Shown piece after piece: positions 25,391 to 34,960 of a stretch of DNA of 64,000 bases. Location: NCBI RefSeq assembly GCF_002223055.1, contig NZ_NKFL01000006.1:1922001-1986000 (forward strand). The letters are read 5' to 3'. The position numbers were made by a program, and so were the translations under genes. The notes beneath the pieces are model-generated. The model worked only from the letters and a program-made list of their open reading frames with translations. It had not been told where the DNA came from and ran no database searches. This stretch comes from Burkholderia sp. HI2500. Its GTDB lineage: Bacteria; Pseudomonadota; Gammaproteobacteria; Burkholderiales; Burkholderiaceae. Each line of letters begins with the position of its first letter. The stretch's first letter is position 1.

Positions 25391-27201
25391 AGCGGCGCCC
25401 GCTGAGCTTTGCTGCGCGGCCACTCCGTCCGCGAGCGGGACGGCAGGCTGACGATCGCCAGCTTCGTGAACAGATTGATCTCCGCGTATGCGCCAAAGAA
25501 CCGGTGCAGCAGTTCGCCGAACAGCATCACGTCGCCTTCACCGGAAAACGCATGCGCATCGAGCGTGACTTCGATCAAGACACCTCTCTCGACCGCTCCT
25601 CCCGACACCTCCTCGATCATTTCCTGCGACACATGCAGGATGCCGGCGAGCCGCCGCCGGTTCAGTTCCTCGTGCGTCCAGTCGTACAGCGCCAAAGCGC
25701 CGCGCAACACCTCCGCGTTCATCATCGACAGGAAATTCGGTGCGAGATGCGACAGCACGCGCCACTGGAAGCGATCTTCGGTCGGCGGATACAGCGGTAA
25801 CGTCGGCGATGCGAGATTGCGCACGCCCGCGACATTGGGCGTGCTGGCCGCCAGTTCGTCGAGGCTCGCTTCGCGCAGCCCCTTGCGCGGCAGCAGCCCG
25901 TTCGTGCCCGTCACACGCAGCGACAGGCTTTCCTCGGGCAGCGTGTCCATCGTTTCCCACGCGTGGCCGCCGAGTATCACCCACATTTCGTGCAGCCCCG
26001 ATACGCCCGAACGCACGCGCGTGTGGAAATAGCGCTCCGGCGCCTCGTGCCGCAGCATGCCGCCGCGGTGCCGGAACGTCGCGAACGGCACGTATTCGTA
26101 GCGCTCGGCCGAGTCGTGATCGAACGTCGCGATCGCATCGACCGAATACGTCTCGACATGCTCGCCCTGATGGCCGGCCGGCACCACGCGATATTCGGTT
26201 TCGTGATGGTCGATCTCGATCGGTTCGGCATCCAGTTCGAACAGGTTGATGACCGGCGAACAGAACAACCGCACGTTCTCCGCGTTGAAACGCTGATCCG
26301 ACGGATACGCGCTCTTCAGGAGAATCTCCAGCTCGAAGCGGGTCGATTTTTCGGGAAGCGCCGAGAGATCCAGCCCGCACAGATCGACGAACAGGAATTT
26401 CTCGCGAAACGTGAAGTATTCGAGCAGCAGTTGATATCCCGAGAACGCCGCATCGGCCTTGGGCCACAGTCGTTCTTCCGTCGAAAACCCTGCCGGTTCG
26501 ATTGTCACGCCGGTGAGCGGCACGGGTTCGCCGTCACGGACTTCCGGAACGCGCCAGTCAATCGCATCGATTTGACGCGTCAACGCAAGATGCATCGCGA
26601 ATGCGATCGGCAGATCCGCGTTCAGATGCAACCGAAGCCGCGACAAATCCGTTTCGCTGCGCAGCGCGGAACCGTGCAGCAAGAAACCGAGACGAATCAC
26701 CGAGCGACCGTCGTGGCGCACGGCCGGTCCGGCATGCGTGATCGACACCGGCTGCAGCGCAACGGCCTGCGTCGTCCGGTACAGACATTGCACCGTGCGC
26801 GGCGTCACGCCCTCTGCCCCGCCCGACGACGGCACGTTGATTGGTGCGGACCGCACGGGTACGCCGGCCGGCACGACTTCGGTCTTCTGCAGCCTCTCCG
26901 CGAATGGAGTCAGCTCGACGATCGACAGCGAGGGAATCATCCGCAGATAGTGCGGCCACAACAGGCTGACGAGCCCTTCAGTCAGTTCGGGCAGTTCATC
27001 GTCGAGCTTTTGCCGCAGCCGGCCTGTCAGAAACGCAAAGCCCTCGAAGAGACGTTCAACGTACGGATCGCGATCGCCGACGCGGTCGAGATTGAGCAGG
27101 CGCGCGCGGTCGGGATGCGCCTTCGCGAATTCCTTGCCGGACTCGCGCAGGTAACGCATTTCCGCTTCGTAGTAGCGCAGGATGGAATCGTTGTTGTCCA
27201 T
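25387..27201 (-). CDS. tssF: T6SS baseplate protein TssF
   Basis: A 604-residue TssF (ImpG/VasA family). The start is diagnostic: an ILRYYEAEMRYLRESGKEFAK-like helix, then DRARLL and DPYVERLFEGFAFLTGRLRQKL. It is the main wedge component of the baseplate with TssG. It lies nine bases after tssA and overlaps tssG by four bases, so the wedge proteins are produced together. Confidence 0.93.
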   Translation of the reverse strand: MDNNDSILRYYEAEMRYLRESGKEFAKAHPDRARLLNLDRVGDRDPYVERLFEGFAFLTGRLRQKLDDELPELTEGLVSLLWPHYLRMIPSLSIVELTPFAERLQKTEVVPAGVPVRSAPINVPSSGGAEGVTPRTVQCLYRTTQAVALQPVSITHAGPAVRHDGRSVIRLGFLLHGSALRSETDLSRLRLHLNADLPIAFAMHLALTRQIDAIDWRVPEVRDGEPVPLTGVTIEPAGFSTEERLWPKADAAFSGYQLLLEYFTFREKFLFVDLCGLDLSALPEKSTRFELEILLKSAYPSDQRFNAENVRLFCSPVINLFELDAEPIEIDHHETEYRVVPAGHQGEHVETYSVDAIATFDHDSAERYEYVPFATFRHRGGMLRHEAPERYFHTRVRSGVSGLHEMWVILGGHAWETMDTLPEESLSLRVTGTNGLLPRKGLREASLDELAASTPNVAGVRNLASPTLPLYPPTEDRFQWRVLSHLAPNFLSMMNAEVLRGALALYDWTHEELNRRRLAGILHVSQEMIEEVSGGAVERGVLIEVTLDAHAFSGEGDVMLFGELLHRFFGAYAEINLFTKLAIVSLPSRSRTEWPRSKAQRAPL

Positions 27202-27210
27202 GGGAATTCG

Positions 27211-28794
27211 TTACGAAAGGGTCAATGCGCGCACGGGATCGAGTACCGTGAGCTCCGCCTGCAGCTCGCTGATACGGCGGAAAAGCGCCGGCTTGTCGGT
27301 GTCCTTGCGGCTGCTCATCGCTTTCAGCGCCTTGACCAGTTGTTGCTTGACCTCGAACGTCAGCGCCGGCTCCCAGCGCATCAGCGGCAACGAGCGGGAC
27401 GTTCCGTCGAGTTCGGCAAGCAGGGCGAGCGCCGCATCGTGACGGCCGGCATGATCGGCCAACCGGGCCATCACGAGCCGCTGCAAGTAGCGATGTCGAT
27501 CGGTTTTCATGCCGGGCAACGCTTCGAGCCAGGCAAAAGCCGTCTCGATGCCCTCGCGGGCAGCCAGTTCACGCGCCTGGGTTTCGATCTCCGGCCAGTC
27601 GCCGGCTGCATCGCTCTCGCTATCCGCGGAAACTGGCAGCGGCGCAACCGTCTCGCCGGCCTCCAGATCACGTACGACCGCATGCCGGGCAATCCATTCG
27701 AGTGTGGTGTCGTCGGCGAACGGCGTGCCGTCGCTGAACGCCAGCCGTTCGATGCCCGGCAATCGTTCGAGAAACAGTGCAAAGTCGGCACGCAGCAATT
27801 CTCGCCACGCGCTGTACGGCGTACCGACGTGATCGAGCGCCGCGTGCTGGAAGTACTGCAGATCGAACCACAAGTGATTCACGCCTTCCATGAACGCCCC
27901 TTCGACACGCTCCAGCAACTCGTGCCAGTGCTTCTGCAGCACGAGGCGCTTCATCTGCTGACGCAACTCAGCGCGTGGTGGCGCCAGACGCGTATGCGAC
28001 GCCGCATCCGACGGCGGCACGTCATGAAGCGTGTCCCACCGAATGCTTCGCACGATGCGTACCGAAGGCAAGTAGCCGTTTTCCTGATCGCGGAGCCACG
28101 CCGACATCGCGCGTGCCTGATCGAGTAAATCGCGTGTTGACGCAATTGAACCGGCCGACGTTTTGCCCGGAACGGTCGCTGCCGGCATCGCCTTGCCGGA
28201 ATCGACGCTGCGTGCCGGCGCTTCCTTTTTCTCGAAGCGAGAAACGAGTGGCTGCAGATTCGGACGGGCAGCATCGGGCCACGCGGCCGTATGCGTCACG
28301 AGCACGTCGAGCGCGGCTAACGTGCGTTCGAGATCAGCGGGCACAAAGTCGCCACGACTATCCAGCGTCTCGATCACACGCGCAGTCGCCAGCATTTCAA
28401 GCGCGGCCTTCTTGGCTTCGTGACGGACGGGCAAAGCCGCTTCGCCAAACCGGTCGACGAGTGCAGCGGCCAACTCAAGTCCGTCGGCGAACCCGGCTGG
28501 GCCGTCCTGCCGCAGGCGTGCAAACGCGTAGTAGCCGGCGAGGCGTAAATCCTTGCCGGTCTCCTTGAGCAGGTGTTCGCATGTGCGGACGATCAACCCG
28601 TCATCGATTCCCGACAGCTTGCCGGCTTCGTCCTTCAGTTCAAAGAATGCGTCTTCGTAGCCGGGATCGCGTCCGTATGCATGCTCGCCCGGTATCGGTG
28701 CAATCCATGTGGCCCAGGTATCCGTCCGTGCCCGCTGAAGCGAATCGATGCGGGGACCGCCGACGAGTGTCTTCACAAAATTGGCAAGCGTCAT
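27211..28794 (-). CDS. tssA: T6SS sheath-capping/assembly protein TssA
   Basis: A 527-residue TssA (VCA0119/ImpA-type). The N-terminal ImpA_N domain includes GEHAYGRDPGYEDAFFELKDE; the variable C-terminal part is helical. TssA guides sheath polymerisation and is often at the distal cap. The ATG at 28794 is preceded by GAGG seven bases earlier, a better start than the TTG that overlaps the tssM stop. It sits between tssM and tssF. Confidence 0.88.
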   Translation of the reverse strand: MTLANFVKTLVGGPRIDSLQRARTDTWATWIAPIPGEHAYGRDPGYEDAFFELKDEAGKLSGIDDGLIVRTCEHLLKETGKDLRLAGYYAFARLRQDGPAGFADGLELAAALVDRFGEAALPVRHEAKKAALEMLATARVIETLDSRGDFVPADLERTLAALDVLVTHTAAWPDAARPNLQPLVSRFEKKEAPARSVDSGKAMPAATVPGKTSAGSIASTRDLLDQARAMSAWLRDQENGYLPSVRIVRSIRWDTLHDVPPSDAASHTRLAPPRAELRQQMKRLVLQKHWHELLERVEGAFMEGVNHLWFDLQYFQHAALDHVGTPYSAWRELLRADFALFLERLPGIERLAFSDGTPFADDTTLEWIARHAVVRDLEAGETVAPLPVSADSESDAAGDWPEIETQARELAAREGIETAFAWLEALPGMKTDRHRYLQRLVMARLADHAGRHDAALALLAELDGTSRSLPLMRWEPALTFEVKQQLVKALKAMSSRKDTDKPALFRRISELQAELTVLDPVRALTLS

Positions 28795-28802
28795 GGCAGG
28801 CC

Positions 28803-31800
28803 TCAAAAAACGAATGCGTCGCCCAGCAGCCTGAGGGCATGCCCGAACGGACCGGAGGGGGAATCGGCAAGTCCCGACGTGGTCGCCAATGGCGAAATCG
28901 CGGCCTTCGGCGCGGCCGTCTGTTTCGCCGACCCAGGTTCAGCGGTTCGCGTTTTCGCCTGAGCAAGTTCGAGCGTGGCGCGTTGACCGGATGCCTGCGC
29001 TGTCGTCGCCGGCATGGCCTCGTCCGGCAAAGGGCGCCCGCCCGGAAGCCCCGGCGGCAACGGCACAGCCGCATGCTTCGCGGCCGCGATCGCCGATGCA
29101 GGCAACGGCGGCGGGCTGATCGCCGAAACCCGCGGCCCCGTGTTCTGCGAGCCCGTTACGAAGACGCGTGTCGGCAACGTGAAATTTCGCAACTGCAGAA
29201 CGTCGAGCGGACCGCCGCCGGCCTCGCTGCGCAATTGCACCTTGAGCGGAATGCCCTGGCTCGTGTCGGGCGTCCAGGTCAGCAGATAGCGCGCGTTGTC
29301 CTGCTGTACGACCTTGGCGCGCTCCAGCAACCGAACGAGACCGAAGCGCCCCTGCGAATCGAGTGCGGTGCGCAACCCGCCCTGCTCCGTCTGCCATTCG
29401 ATATGCGACAGGTTCTCGAGCGATTGTCCCGGCCATTCGAACGGTGTCCACTCCTGCTTCTGGTTGAAGTAATGCAGTTCGCGACCGGACAGCACGAATC
29501 GCATATCTGTGACACCCGGCGTCGGCTCGGCCCGCAGTTCGTAACGCACGCGTGCATCGCCGGACGGGAACAGGACCGTCGACGTGCGCGTGAGCTTGTT
29601 CAACCCGTTGAGGAACGCCGGATCGATCGTCAATGCCCCGGAATCGGTACCTTGCGAAGCGACCCATCGGTCGCCATGCCGTTCGACGACACCGGCCAGT
29701 TGCGATGTCACGAACTGCGCGATCACGCCACTATCCGGACGCATGAACCGCGCCATCTCGGGCAGCGATGCGTCGTTGTCGGAATCCGCAAACGGATAGC
29801 GCCCACCGAACGTCTTGTTCCAGTCGGCGAGGATCGCGGTGCGCCAGATCTCGTTCAGGCTCGAAGCGGCCGGTTGCACGATGACCTGCCACGACTGATC
29901 GAACGGCGCGCGGAACAGTGCGCCGAAGCCTGACCACTGTTCACCGAGGCTCGCGGCGACACGGCTCGCGTAATCGCGGCTGTCGGCGATATCGGACGTC
30001 TTGCCCTGCAGCACGGATTGCGCGGCCAGACGTGCGATCGCATCCGGGTCCGGACTGGAGACGATCTGCGATGTCTTCAGGCGCATCGCCGTGACCCGCT
30101 CCAGATAGCGTGCCAGGCTCAGGTCGCCGGTTGCTGCAGGCGGTGTGCTCCCCTTGCCGCCGGATGGTGCTCGGGAAGCGAGATCGCTACCGGTCAGACG
30201 CAGGATCGGGCCGAATGCGGCGGCAAGCGGCGCAAGCTGAGGTTTTACCTGCTTCGACGGGTCCTTTTCGTCCGTGCCGACCAACTGCTGCGCCTTGCTG
30301 ATCAGCGTATCGGACAGCGACTGTGCGTTGGCTCCCGTGCCTGCCTGATAGACGATCGCATTCATCAACGCGACGAGCGGCGAGCGTTGCGGATCGCCCA
30401 GCAGCGTCAACTGGTCGGCCGTGGCCGACAGCGTCGGGGCGGGTTGCCAGCGCAGGCTGTTGAGGAAGAGCGTCCATGCTCGCGCATAGTCGTCGAAATA
30501 GCGCTGGCGCAGTTCAGCTTTCAATGTCGAGGGTGACGCGTTGGCAACCTTGGTGTCGGAAAGCACCCAGTCGCTTGCCACATCACGTTGCTCGCCGGCC
30601 TCGTCGATGGCCTTCGAGATTCGCTCTTCCCATGCAGCACGTGTGAATACACCGGGTACGGTCGCGGTCGTGCCGAACAGGCCACGGCTCGTTGCGCTGC
30701 CGGCAGAGGATTGCGACGCCGCGTCGCCGAGCAGCGTCGCGAGTGATAGCGGCGGGTATTTCGGTGTCGCTTCGTCGATGATCTGCTGGTGGATCGCGTC
30801 TCCTGAGTTCTGGATGCCTCGGACACCGATGATCGTCTGGCGGGTTGACGCGATCAGGTTGTTATCGGGGACAATCGCCAGCGCGACTTGACTGGATGCG
30901 GCGCCACGGCCAACGTGATTCGCGAAGAACGCGATCGCTTGCTGACGCAAGTCCTCCCAACTGCCCTTCGACAGTTGTGAATTGGTCGGGCGTTCGGGTG
31001 CTGACGTCGCAGCGAGTTGCGGTATCAGGAATGCAGCTGTCGCCCGCTCGGGTTTGGCCAGCATCATGTAGGTCTTGAGCGTGTCGTAAGCGGCCTGTAC
31101 CTGAGCATCGCCGCCACTGGCGATTTCCACGTCGGACAGGGACGCGAGCTGATGCAGCCTCGCTTCGAGCTTCTGGCGGATCGGGCCGACGAGGACGCGG
31201 GTTGCGGCTTCGGCGTAGTAGGGCCAAAGGGCGCCGAGTAGCGCGTGGTCGCGGTTCAGGCCGAAACGGGTAGCCAAAGGCGCACCGCTACGCTGATGGA
31301 TTTCGAGCGTGTCCATTTGCCTGTCGAGATCAACAAGCGTTTGCAGCGACTGCGTCGGGTTTAGGGGACCGGTGAGCTTCGCGACCGTATCCGTTGCGCT
31401 TCCGATCGTTGCGCGGTTGGCGAAGCCGGATAGCATCGTGCCGGCAAACCAGCACCCGATCAGGGCAGTCGTCAGCCAGGCTGCCGTGGTCGACAAAGAA
31501 AAGCCGTTACGGCGACCGTGAACCTTGCGGCTGTGGTCGGCGATGGTTTGCCAGATGGTTCGGTGTTGAGGATTGCCGGGCGTATCGTCGTCGTTCTCGG
31601 GATCGGAACCCAGTGGCATTACGTCACGTTCCTTGAACAGCGGCGCAAACATCAGACCGTGGACCGCATGCCTCCAGACGTTGGATTCGGCAGTTTTCTG
31701 TACCAGATTCGATAGTGCATCGTGCAGCCTCGAAACATGCTGAGACAGTTCCGCAGGATAATGATCACGGGCATCCGCCGCGAGACGTACAACACCCGCA

Positions 31801-32618
31801 TCCGCGAGGTTGTCGACGAGGCTTCGCAGCGATGCATCGATCGTCGCTCCATTCATCCGCGTGTTGGCCCACGTCAGGCCAATGGCTTCATCCGCATCCG
31901 GCCACTCGCTACCGAAATCCGTAACGTTCAAAAAATAGGCAGGCGCGGCCCAGCGCAGTGCACGCGCGTGGCGCGCAAGACGTGTCGCGAGCTCCTCCGT
32001 GTCGAACGGGGTATTCGCGGCACTACGGTCCCGTGTCACAGTTACGATCGCGTCGACCGGGCGACGGCGTCGCAGACGGCGGACTTGATCGAGCCAATCG
32101 GTGTCGAGCTGGTCGCGAATCTGGTTTGCGTGCAACACAACCGTGTTACCGAGAACGACGTACCCGGTCTCGGCGAGTTCGGGGGCGAGACGCTTGACCA
32201 GGGGGGTGTCGCCGGCAACGAGCAACCAGCGGTCACGGTAGCGCCAGCGCCAGCCGTGACGGTCACGCAGGAGGTCGCGAAGCGCCGCAGCGGGATTGAC
32301 CTGTTGTGATGAATCGTCCGAATCGTCGCGCTCAGCAGATTCGGCGCGTTTTCCTGCATCGAAACGAGCAAACCATCTGAACGCCCTCAGCGCTGCAATT
32401 TTCAGCAATACCCATTCGAAAAACTTGGCCGCCACGATCGCCACCAGAAACGCGCATGTCAAGGAAAGCTCAGCGATGATCCGGGTCTCAAGCGACCACC
32501 CACGACGAGGCCCCTCTACCCACACGGCGAGACTGAGCGCAAGAAATATGATGAGGGCCGCGATACCGATGAAGAAACCGGCCGACCGGGTTTTGCTTTC
32601 ATTCTTGTTGTCGTTCAT
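28803..32618 (-). CDS. tssM: T6SS inner-membrane core protein TssM (IcmF), Walker A motif absent
   Basis: A 1271-residue IcmF-family protein with two N-terminal membrane helices (about 14-34 and 48-74), a third near 380, and a large periplasmic domain. It binds TssL inside and TssJ outside to form the trans-envelope channel. At 130-145, where many TssM proteins carry a GxxGxGKT nucleotide-binding loop, the sequence reads WLLVAGDTPLVKRL, with no P-loop. It starts with an ATGA overlap of the upstream gene. The C-terminal part near 1170 is Ala/Pro rich. Confidence 0.88.
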   Translation of the reverse strand: MNDNKNESKTRSAGFFIGIAALIIFLALSLAVWVEGPRRGWSLETRIIAELSLTCAFLVAIVAAKFFEWVLLKIAALRAFRWFARFDAGKRAESAERDDSDDSSQQVNPAAALRDLLRDRHGWRWRYRDRWLLVAGDTPLVKRLAPELAETGYVVLGNTVVLHANQIRDQLDTDWLDQVRRLRRRRPVDAIVTVTRDRSAANTPFDTEELATRLARHARALRWAAPAYFLNVTDFGSEWPDADEAIGLTWANTRMNGATIDASLRSLVDNLADAGVVRLAADARDHYPAELSQHVSRLHDALSNLVQKTAESNVWRHAVHGLMFAPLFKERDVMPLGSDPENDDDTPGNPQHRTIWQTIADHSRKVHGRRNGFSLSTTAAWLTTALIGCWFAGTMLSGFANRATIGSATDTVAKLTGPLNPTQSLQTLVDLDRQMDTLEIHQRSGAPLATRFGLNRDHALLGALWPYYAEAATRVLVGPIRQKLEARLHQLASLSDVEIASGGDAQVQAAYDTLKTYMMLAKPERATAAFLIPQLAATSAPERPTNSQLSKGSWEDLRQQAIAFFANHVGRGAASSQVALAIVPDNNLIASTRQTIIGVRGIQNSGDAIHQQIIDEATPKYPPLSLATLLGDAASQSSAGSATSRGLFGTTATVPGVFTRAAWEERISKAIDEAGEQRDVASDWVLSDTKVANASPSTLKAELRQRYFDDYARAWTLFLNSLRWQPAPTLSATADQLTLLGDPQRSPLVALMNAIVYQAGTGANAQSLSDTLISKAQQLVGTDEKDPSKQVKPQLAPLAAAFGPILRLTGSDLASRAPSGGKGSTPPAATGDLSLARYLERVTAMRLKTSQIVSSPDPDAIARLAAQSVLQGKTSDIADSRDYASRVAASLGEQWSGFGALFRAPFDQSWQVIVQPAASSLNEIWRTAILADWNKTFGGRYPFADSDNDASLPEMARFMRPDSGVIAQFVTSQLAGVVERHGDRWVASQGTDSGALTIDPAFLNGLNKLTRTSTVLFPSGDARVRYELRAEPTPGVTDMRFVLSGRELHYFNQKQEWTPFEWPGQSLENLSHIEWQTEQGGLRTALDSQGRFGLVRLLERAKVVQQDNARYLLTWTPDTSQGIPLKVQLRSEAGGGPLDVLQLRNFTLPTRVFVTGSQNTGPRVSAISPPPLPASAIAAAKHAAVPLPPGLPGGRPLPDEAMPATTAQASGQRATLELAQAKTRTAEPGSAKQTAAPKAAISPLATTSGLADSPSGPFGHALRLLGDAFVF

Positions 32619-33853
32619 GTCTGCTTTCTGCACATGAGGGCGATCAGTTCTTGACCTTCGCCACAAAGCACCAATTGCGGATCGCCCGTAGTTCGAGCCC
32701 TTTCCGCGGCAAGGGCCACGGCCAACCACGGCCCTGCGCCCGAACAGTCGCCCACTGACGTCTCGAGTTCGATCCAGCGTGCCTCGTCCGGCAATGACGC
32801 GGCTTGTCGGACGCAACTGATACCGTCGCCGATCAGACCGTGCGTCCATACCGTGCGTAGACGATCGGATGACGACTGTCCCGACCGGGCAGCAAGCTCG
32901 AGCGTCATGGCAGGGGCTTCAGGCGAGCCCTGGGCCGGTCGATGTAAAAGGAGTCCGGTGGCCATGGACGGTGACGCAAGGCGTGGGCGTCCAACCAGAA
33001 GGGCGACGCCCGCCTCCGCAACGCCGTTAGACAAGACGGCACTGATTGCGTCACGAAGCTCAATCGCTATCAGAAGGTAGGCGCTTTGGGCGTCCCGGTT
33101 GTCGTGCCATGCATCCGTTCTGAAGACGGTGAGCGCTGGGTCGCTGGCACTGATATCCACTTGCAATGCAGGTACTCGTTCAGCGAGTAATTCCTGTATT
33201 TGAGTTTCGACGACCTCGGCCTTCAGCCTCGATCGATGACATAGTTCGACGTGGAGCCTCACTCCCTGCGGCAAGGCCCGGAGCTGGGGCAGCAGGTTGT
33301 CTATCAAGCGCTTGAGCAACCATGCACACACGGCATGATGGCGGGCATGTTCCGTGAGTTCGTTACCCGGATAAAAATGGACATCGGGAAGAGTGAGCCA
33401 GCGTGCGTTGACTTTTCTATCTGCCACCGCGCCGCTTTGTCGCAACATCGTCCCTTCGGCCCCCATCAGTATCTGTTTGAGCGAGTTTTCCGAATCATTC
33501 GTGGAGACGCACCAGGTATGGCCCAGGATCGCCAAAGGTCTGGCTGCCATTGCATGGCACGACTGCTCCGCGTCATCGCTAACGCGATTCGTCGCAATCG
33601 CTTGATTGCGGCAGGCATAGCCGTATCCGAGCCACGCGAACAGCAGGAATGCCCAGGCCAGAAATGGGTAACCCACGACGCAGAACCAGAACCACAACGT
33701 GTTCATAGGTCGGTCCGTCGGCCAGAGCGTGATCGTCAGCCCTGCTCCCACTCCCATCACGAGGACAAACAGGATTGTCCAGACGATCATCGAAACCCGG
33801 GGGGCAGCCGGTACATTCACGCGCGGCGGCACACGATTGAAATCGATAGGCAT
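32615..33853 (-). CDS. Unrecognised T6SS-linked inner-membrane protein
   Basis: A 412-residue protein with two N-terminal membrane helices (about 20-43 and 51-75) followed by a 330-residue soluble domain that is probably cytoplasmic. I do not recognise a family. A Gly-rich segment near the end (GDCSGAGPWLAVALAAE) is reminiscent of thiolase-fold proteins, but catalytic residues are not evident. It starts three bases after the PAAR gene and overlaps tssM by four bases, so it is probably a fixed part of this T6SS type, perhaps a membrane-complex accessory. Confidence 0.65.
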   Translation of the reverse strand: MPIDFNRVPPRVNVPAAPRVSMIVWTILFVLVMGVGAGLTITLWPTDRPMNTLWFWFCVVGYPFLAWAFLLFAWLGYGYACRNQAIATNRVSDDAEQSCHAMAARPLAILGHTWCVSTNDSENSLKQILMGAEGTMLRQSGAVADRKVNARWLTLPDVHFYPGNELTEHARHHAVCAWLLKRLIDNLLPQLRALPQGVRLHVELCHRSRLKAEVVETQIQELLAERVPALQVDISASDPALTVFRTDAWHDNRDAQSAYLLIAIELRDAISAVLSNGVAEAGVALLVGRPRLASPSMATGLLLHRPAQGSPEAPAMTLELAARSGQSSSDRLRTVWTHGLIGDGISCVRQAASLPDEARWIELETSVGDCSGAGPWLAVALAAERARTTGDPQLVLCGEGQELIALMCRKQT

Positions 33854-33856
33854 CGC

Positions 33857-34114
33857 TTACCGGACCCACGCTCCGCAGGACGAAGCAATCAGGACGGCTC
33901 CACAGCGTGTGTGATCACCGTCTCGCGACAGCGGTATCGTGCCGTCCTTCATCCTGAAGCTGCCTTCGACGATTTCGTTGTCGCCGTGGATCGGGCATGA
34001 GACTTTGTCGCCAATGCGAGCAGCCCGGCGCCCCTTCACTTTGATGCGATCCGAGCCGGTCAAGATCTTGCCGCCGTGGCTCGTTGCGTCACCTTCGTAT
34101 ACGAGATTTTTCAT
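33857..34114 (-). CDS. PAAR-domain spike tip protein
   Basis: An 85-residue PAAR protein beginning MKNLVYEGDATSHGG, with the repeating turns ARIGDKVSCPIHGDN and DGDHTRCGAVLIAS. The His/Cys residues would bind the zinc at the cone tip. PAAR proteins sharpen the VgrG spike and can carry effectors; this one has no extension. It is separated from vgrG by the effector cassette, and GC content returns to the local norm within this gene. Confidence 0.92.
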   Translation of the reverse strand: MKNLVYEGDATSHGGKILTGSDRIKVKGRRAARIGDKVSCPIHGDNEIVEGSFRMKDGTIPLSRDGDHTRCGAVLIASSCGAWVR

Positions 34115-34456
34115 TTAAATAGAATGCAAGGTCATTAAAATTCGACACCCTTCCAAATCAACACAATCAACCACCTCCAAACACCACAACATCAAATCAT
34201 CATAAAAATTTAACCTAGCGAAGATCAGACTATTCAACCCAAACACAAAATCATGCGACATCCTATCAATAGACTCACAACAAAGTTATACCAGCCCAAC
34301 AGCTGGCAATTTTCTATATGAGAAACATACTCCGACGCACTAGCAATTTCCGACGAAGATTCGCCCCTCTCACCAGCGACCTCCTCGACAAGACACCAAT
34401 TATTTTTCTTATTACCCCATTCACAAATGCGCCCAAATATCTACCCCTCGACCGAA
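34115..34456 (-). other. AT-rich stretch, possibly holding a decayed gene fragment
   Basis: No complete gene is visible in these 340 strongly AT-rich bases. A minus-strand frame at 34234-34440 is open for 68 codons and reads like protein (EEVAGERGESSSEIASASEY), but it has no start codon and is closed upstream by a stop. It could be the remains of an older immunity or effector gene, or chance. Confidence 0.3.
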
Positions 34457-34741
34457 TCAACTACCATCAATTGCCACCTGACGCGAATTCTTAACTTTAC
34501 ACATTGCCACTGCACTACATTCATCAAACTTAGCCACGCTATACGTCAATATCCTCTTTAGCGTTGGCGAGTAGTAGTTGATCAGCAACCATGAACCACC
34601 CACATTATCTTCATATACAAACCTCCCCGGTATGGCGCCGCCCTCGAAATATCCGACGAGAACAGTTTGGTTGCCGCCGGCCACGGCATATGTTGAACAA
34701 CCGACCAACACATACAAAGATCCGCTAACAAGAATTTTTAT
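34457..34741 (-). CDS. Small lipoprotein of the effector cassette, non-standard start
   Basis: A reading frame of up to 95 codons in AT-rich DNA. Read from the ATA codon at 34741 it starts with a model lipoprotein signal, (M)KILVSGSLYVLVGCSTYA, with an LVGC lipobox. No ATG, GTG or TTG is in the right place; the only common start, TTG at 34717, would remove most of the signal. The gene may use a rare start or may have lost its ATG. It lies between the predicted immunity gene and PAAR, so a second immunity protein is possible. No known family recognised. Confidence 0.45.
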   Translation of the reverse strand: MKILVSGSLYVLVGCSTYAVAGGNQTVLVGYFEGGAIPGRFVYEDNVGGSWLLINYYSPTLKRILTYSVAKFDECSAVAMCKVKNSRQVAIDGS

Positions 34742-34960
34742 GAAAAATTACATATCCGATGAATATTTAAAATATCCAACCACCCTTCCGCACCAAGCAA
34801 ATCACCAACACTCTAAATATTAAAATCAAAGCATAAACCAATAAATACAGATGAAAATAGCGCACCCATTTAACACAAAAACCACCTCGATATTTTTAAG
34901 CCTCCACAACAACAATCCACGACGAACAACCACTCCATCCTTGGCATCCCTCACACATCA

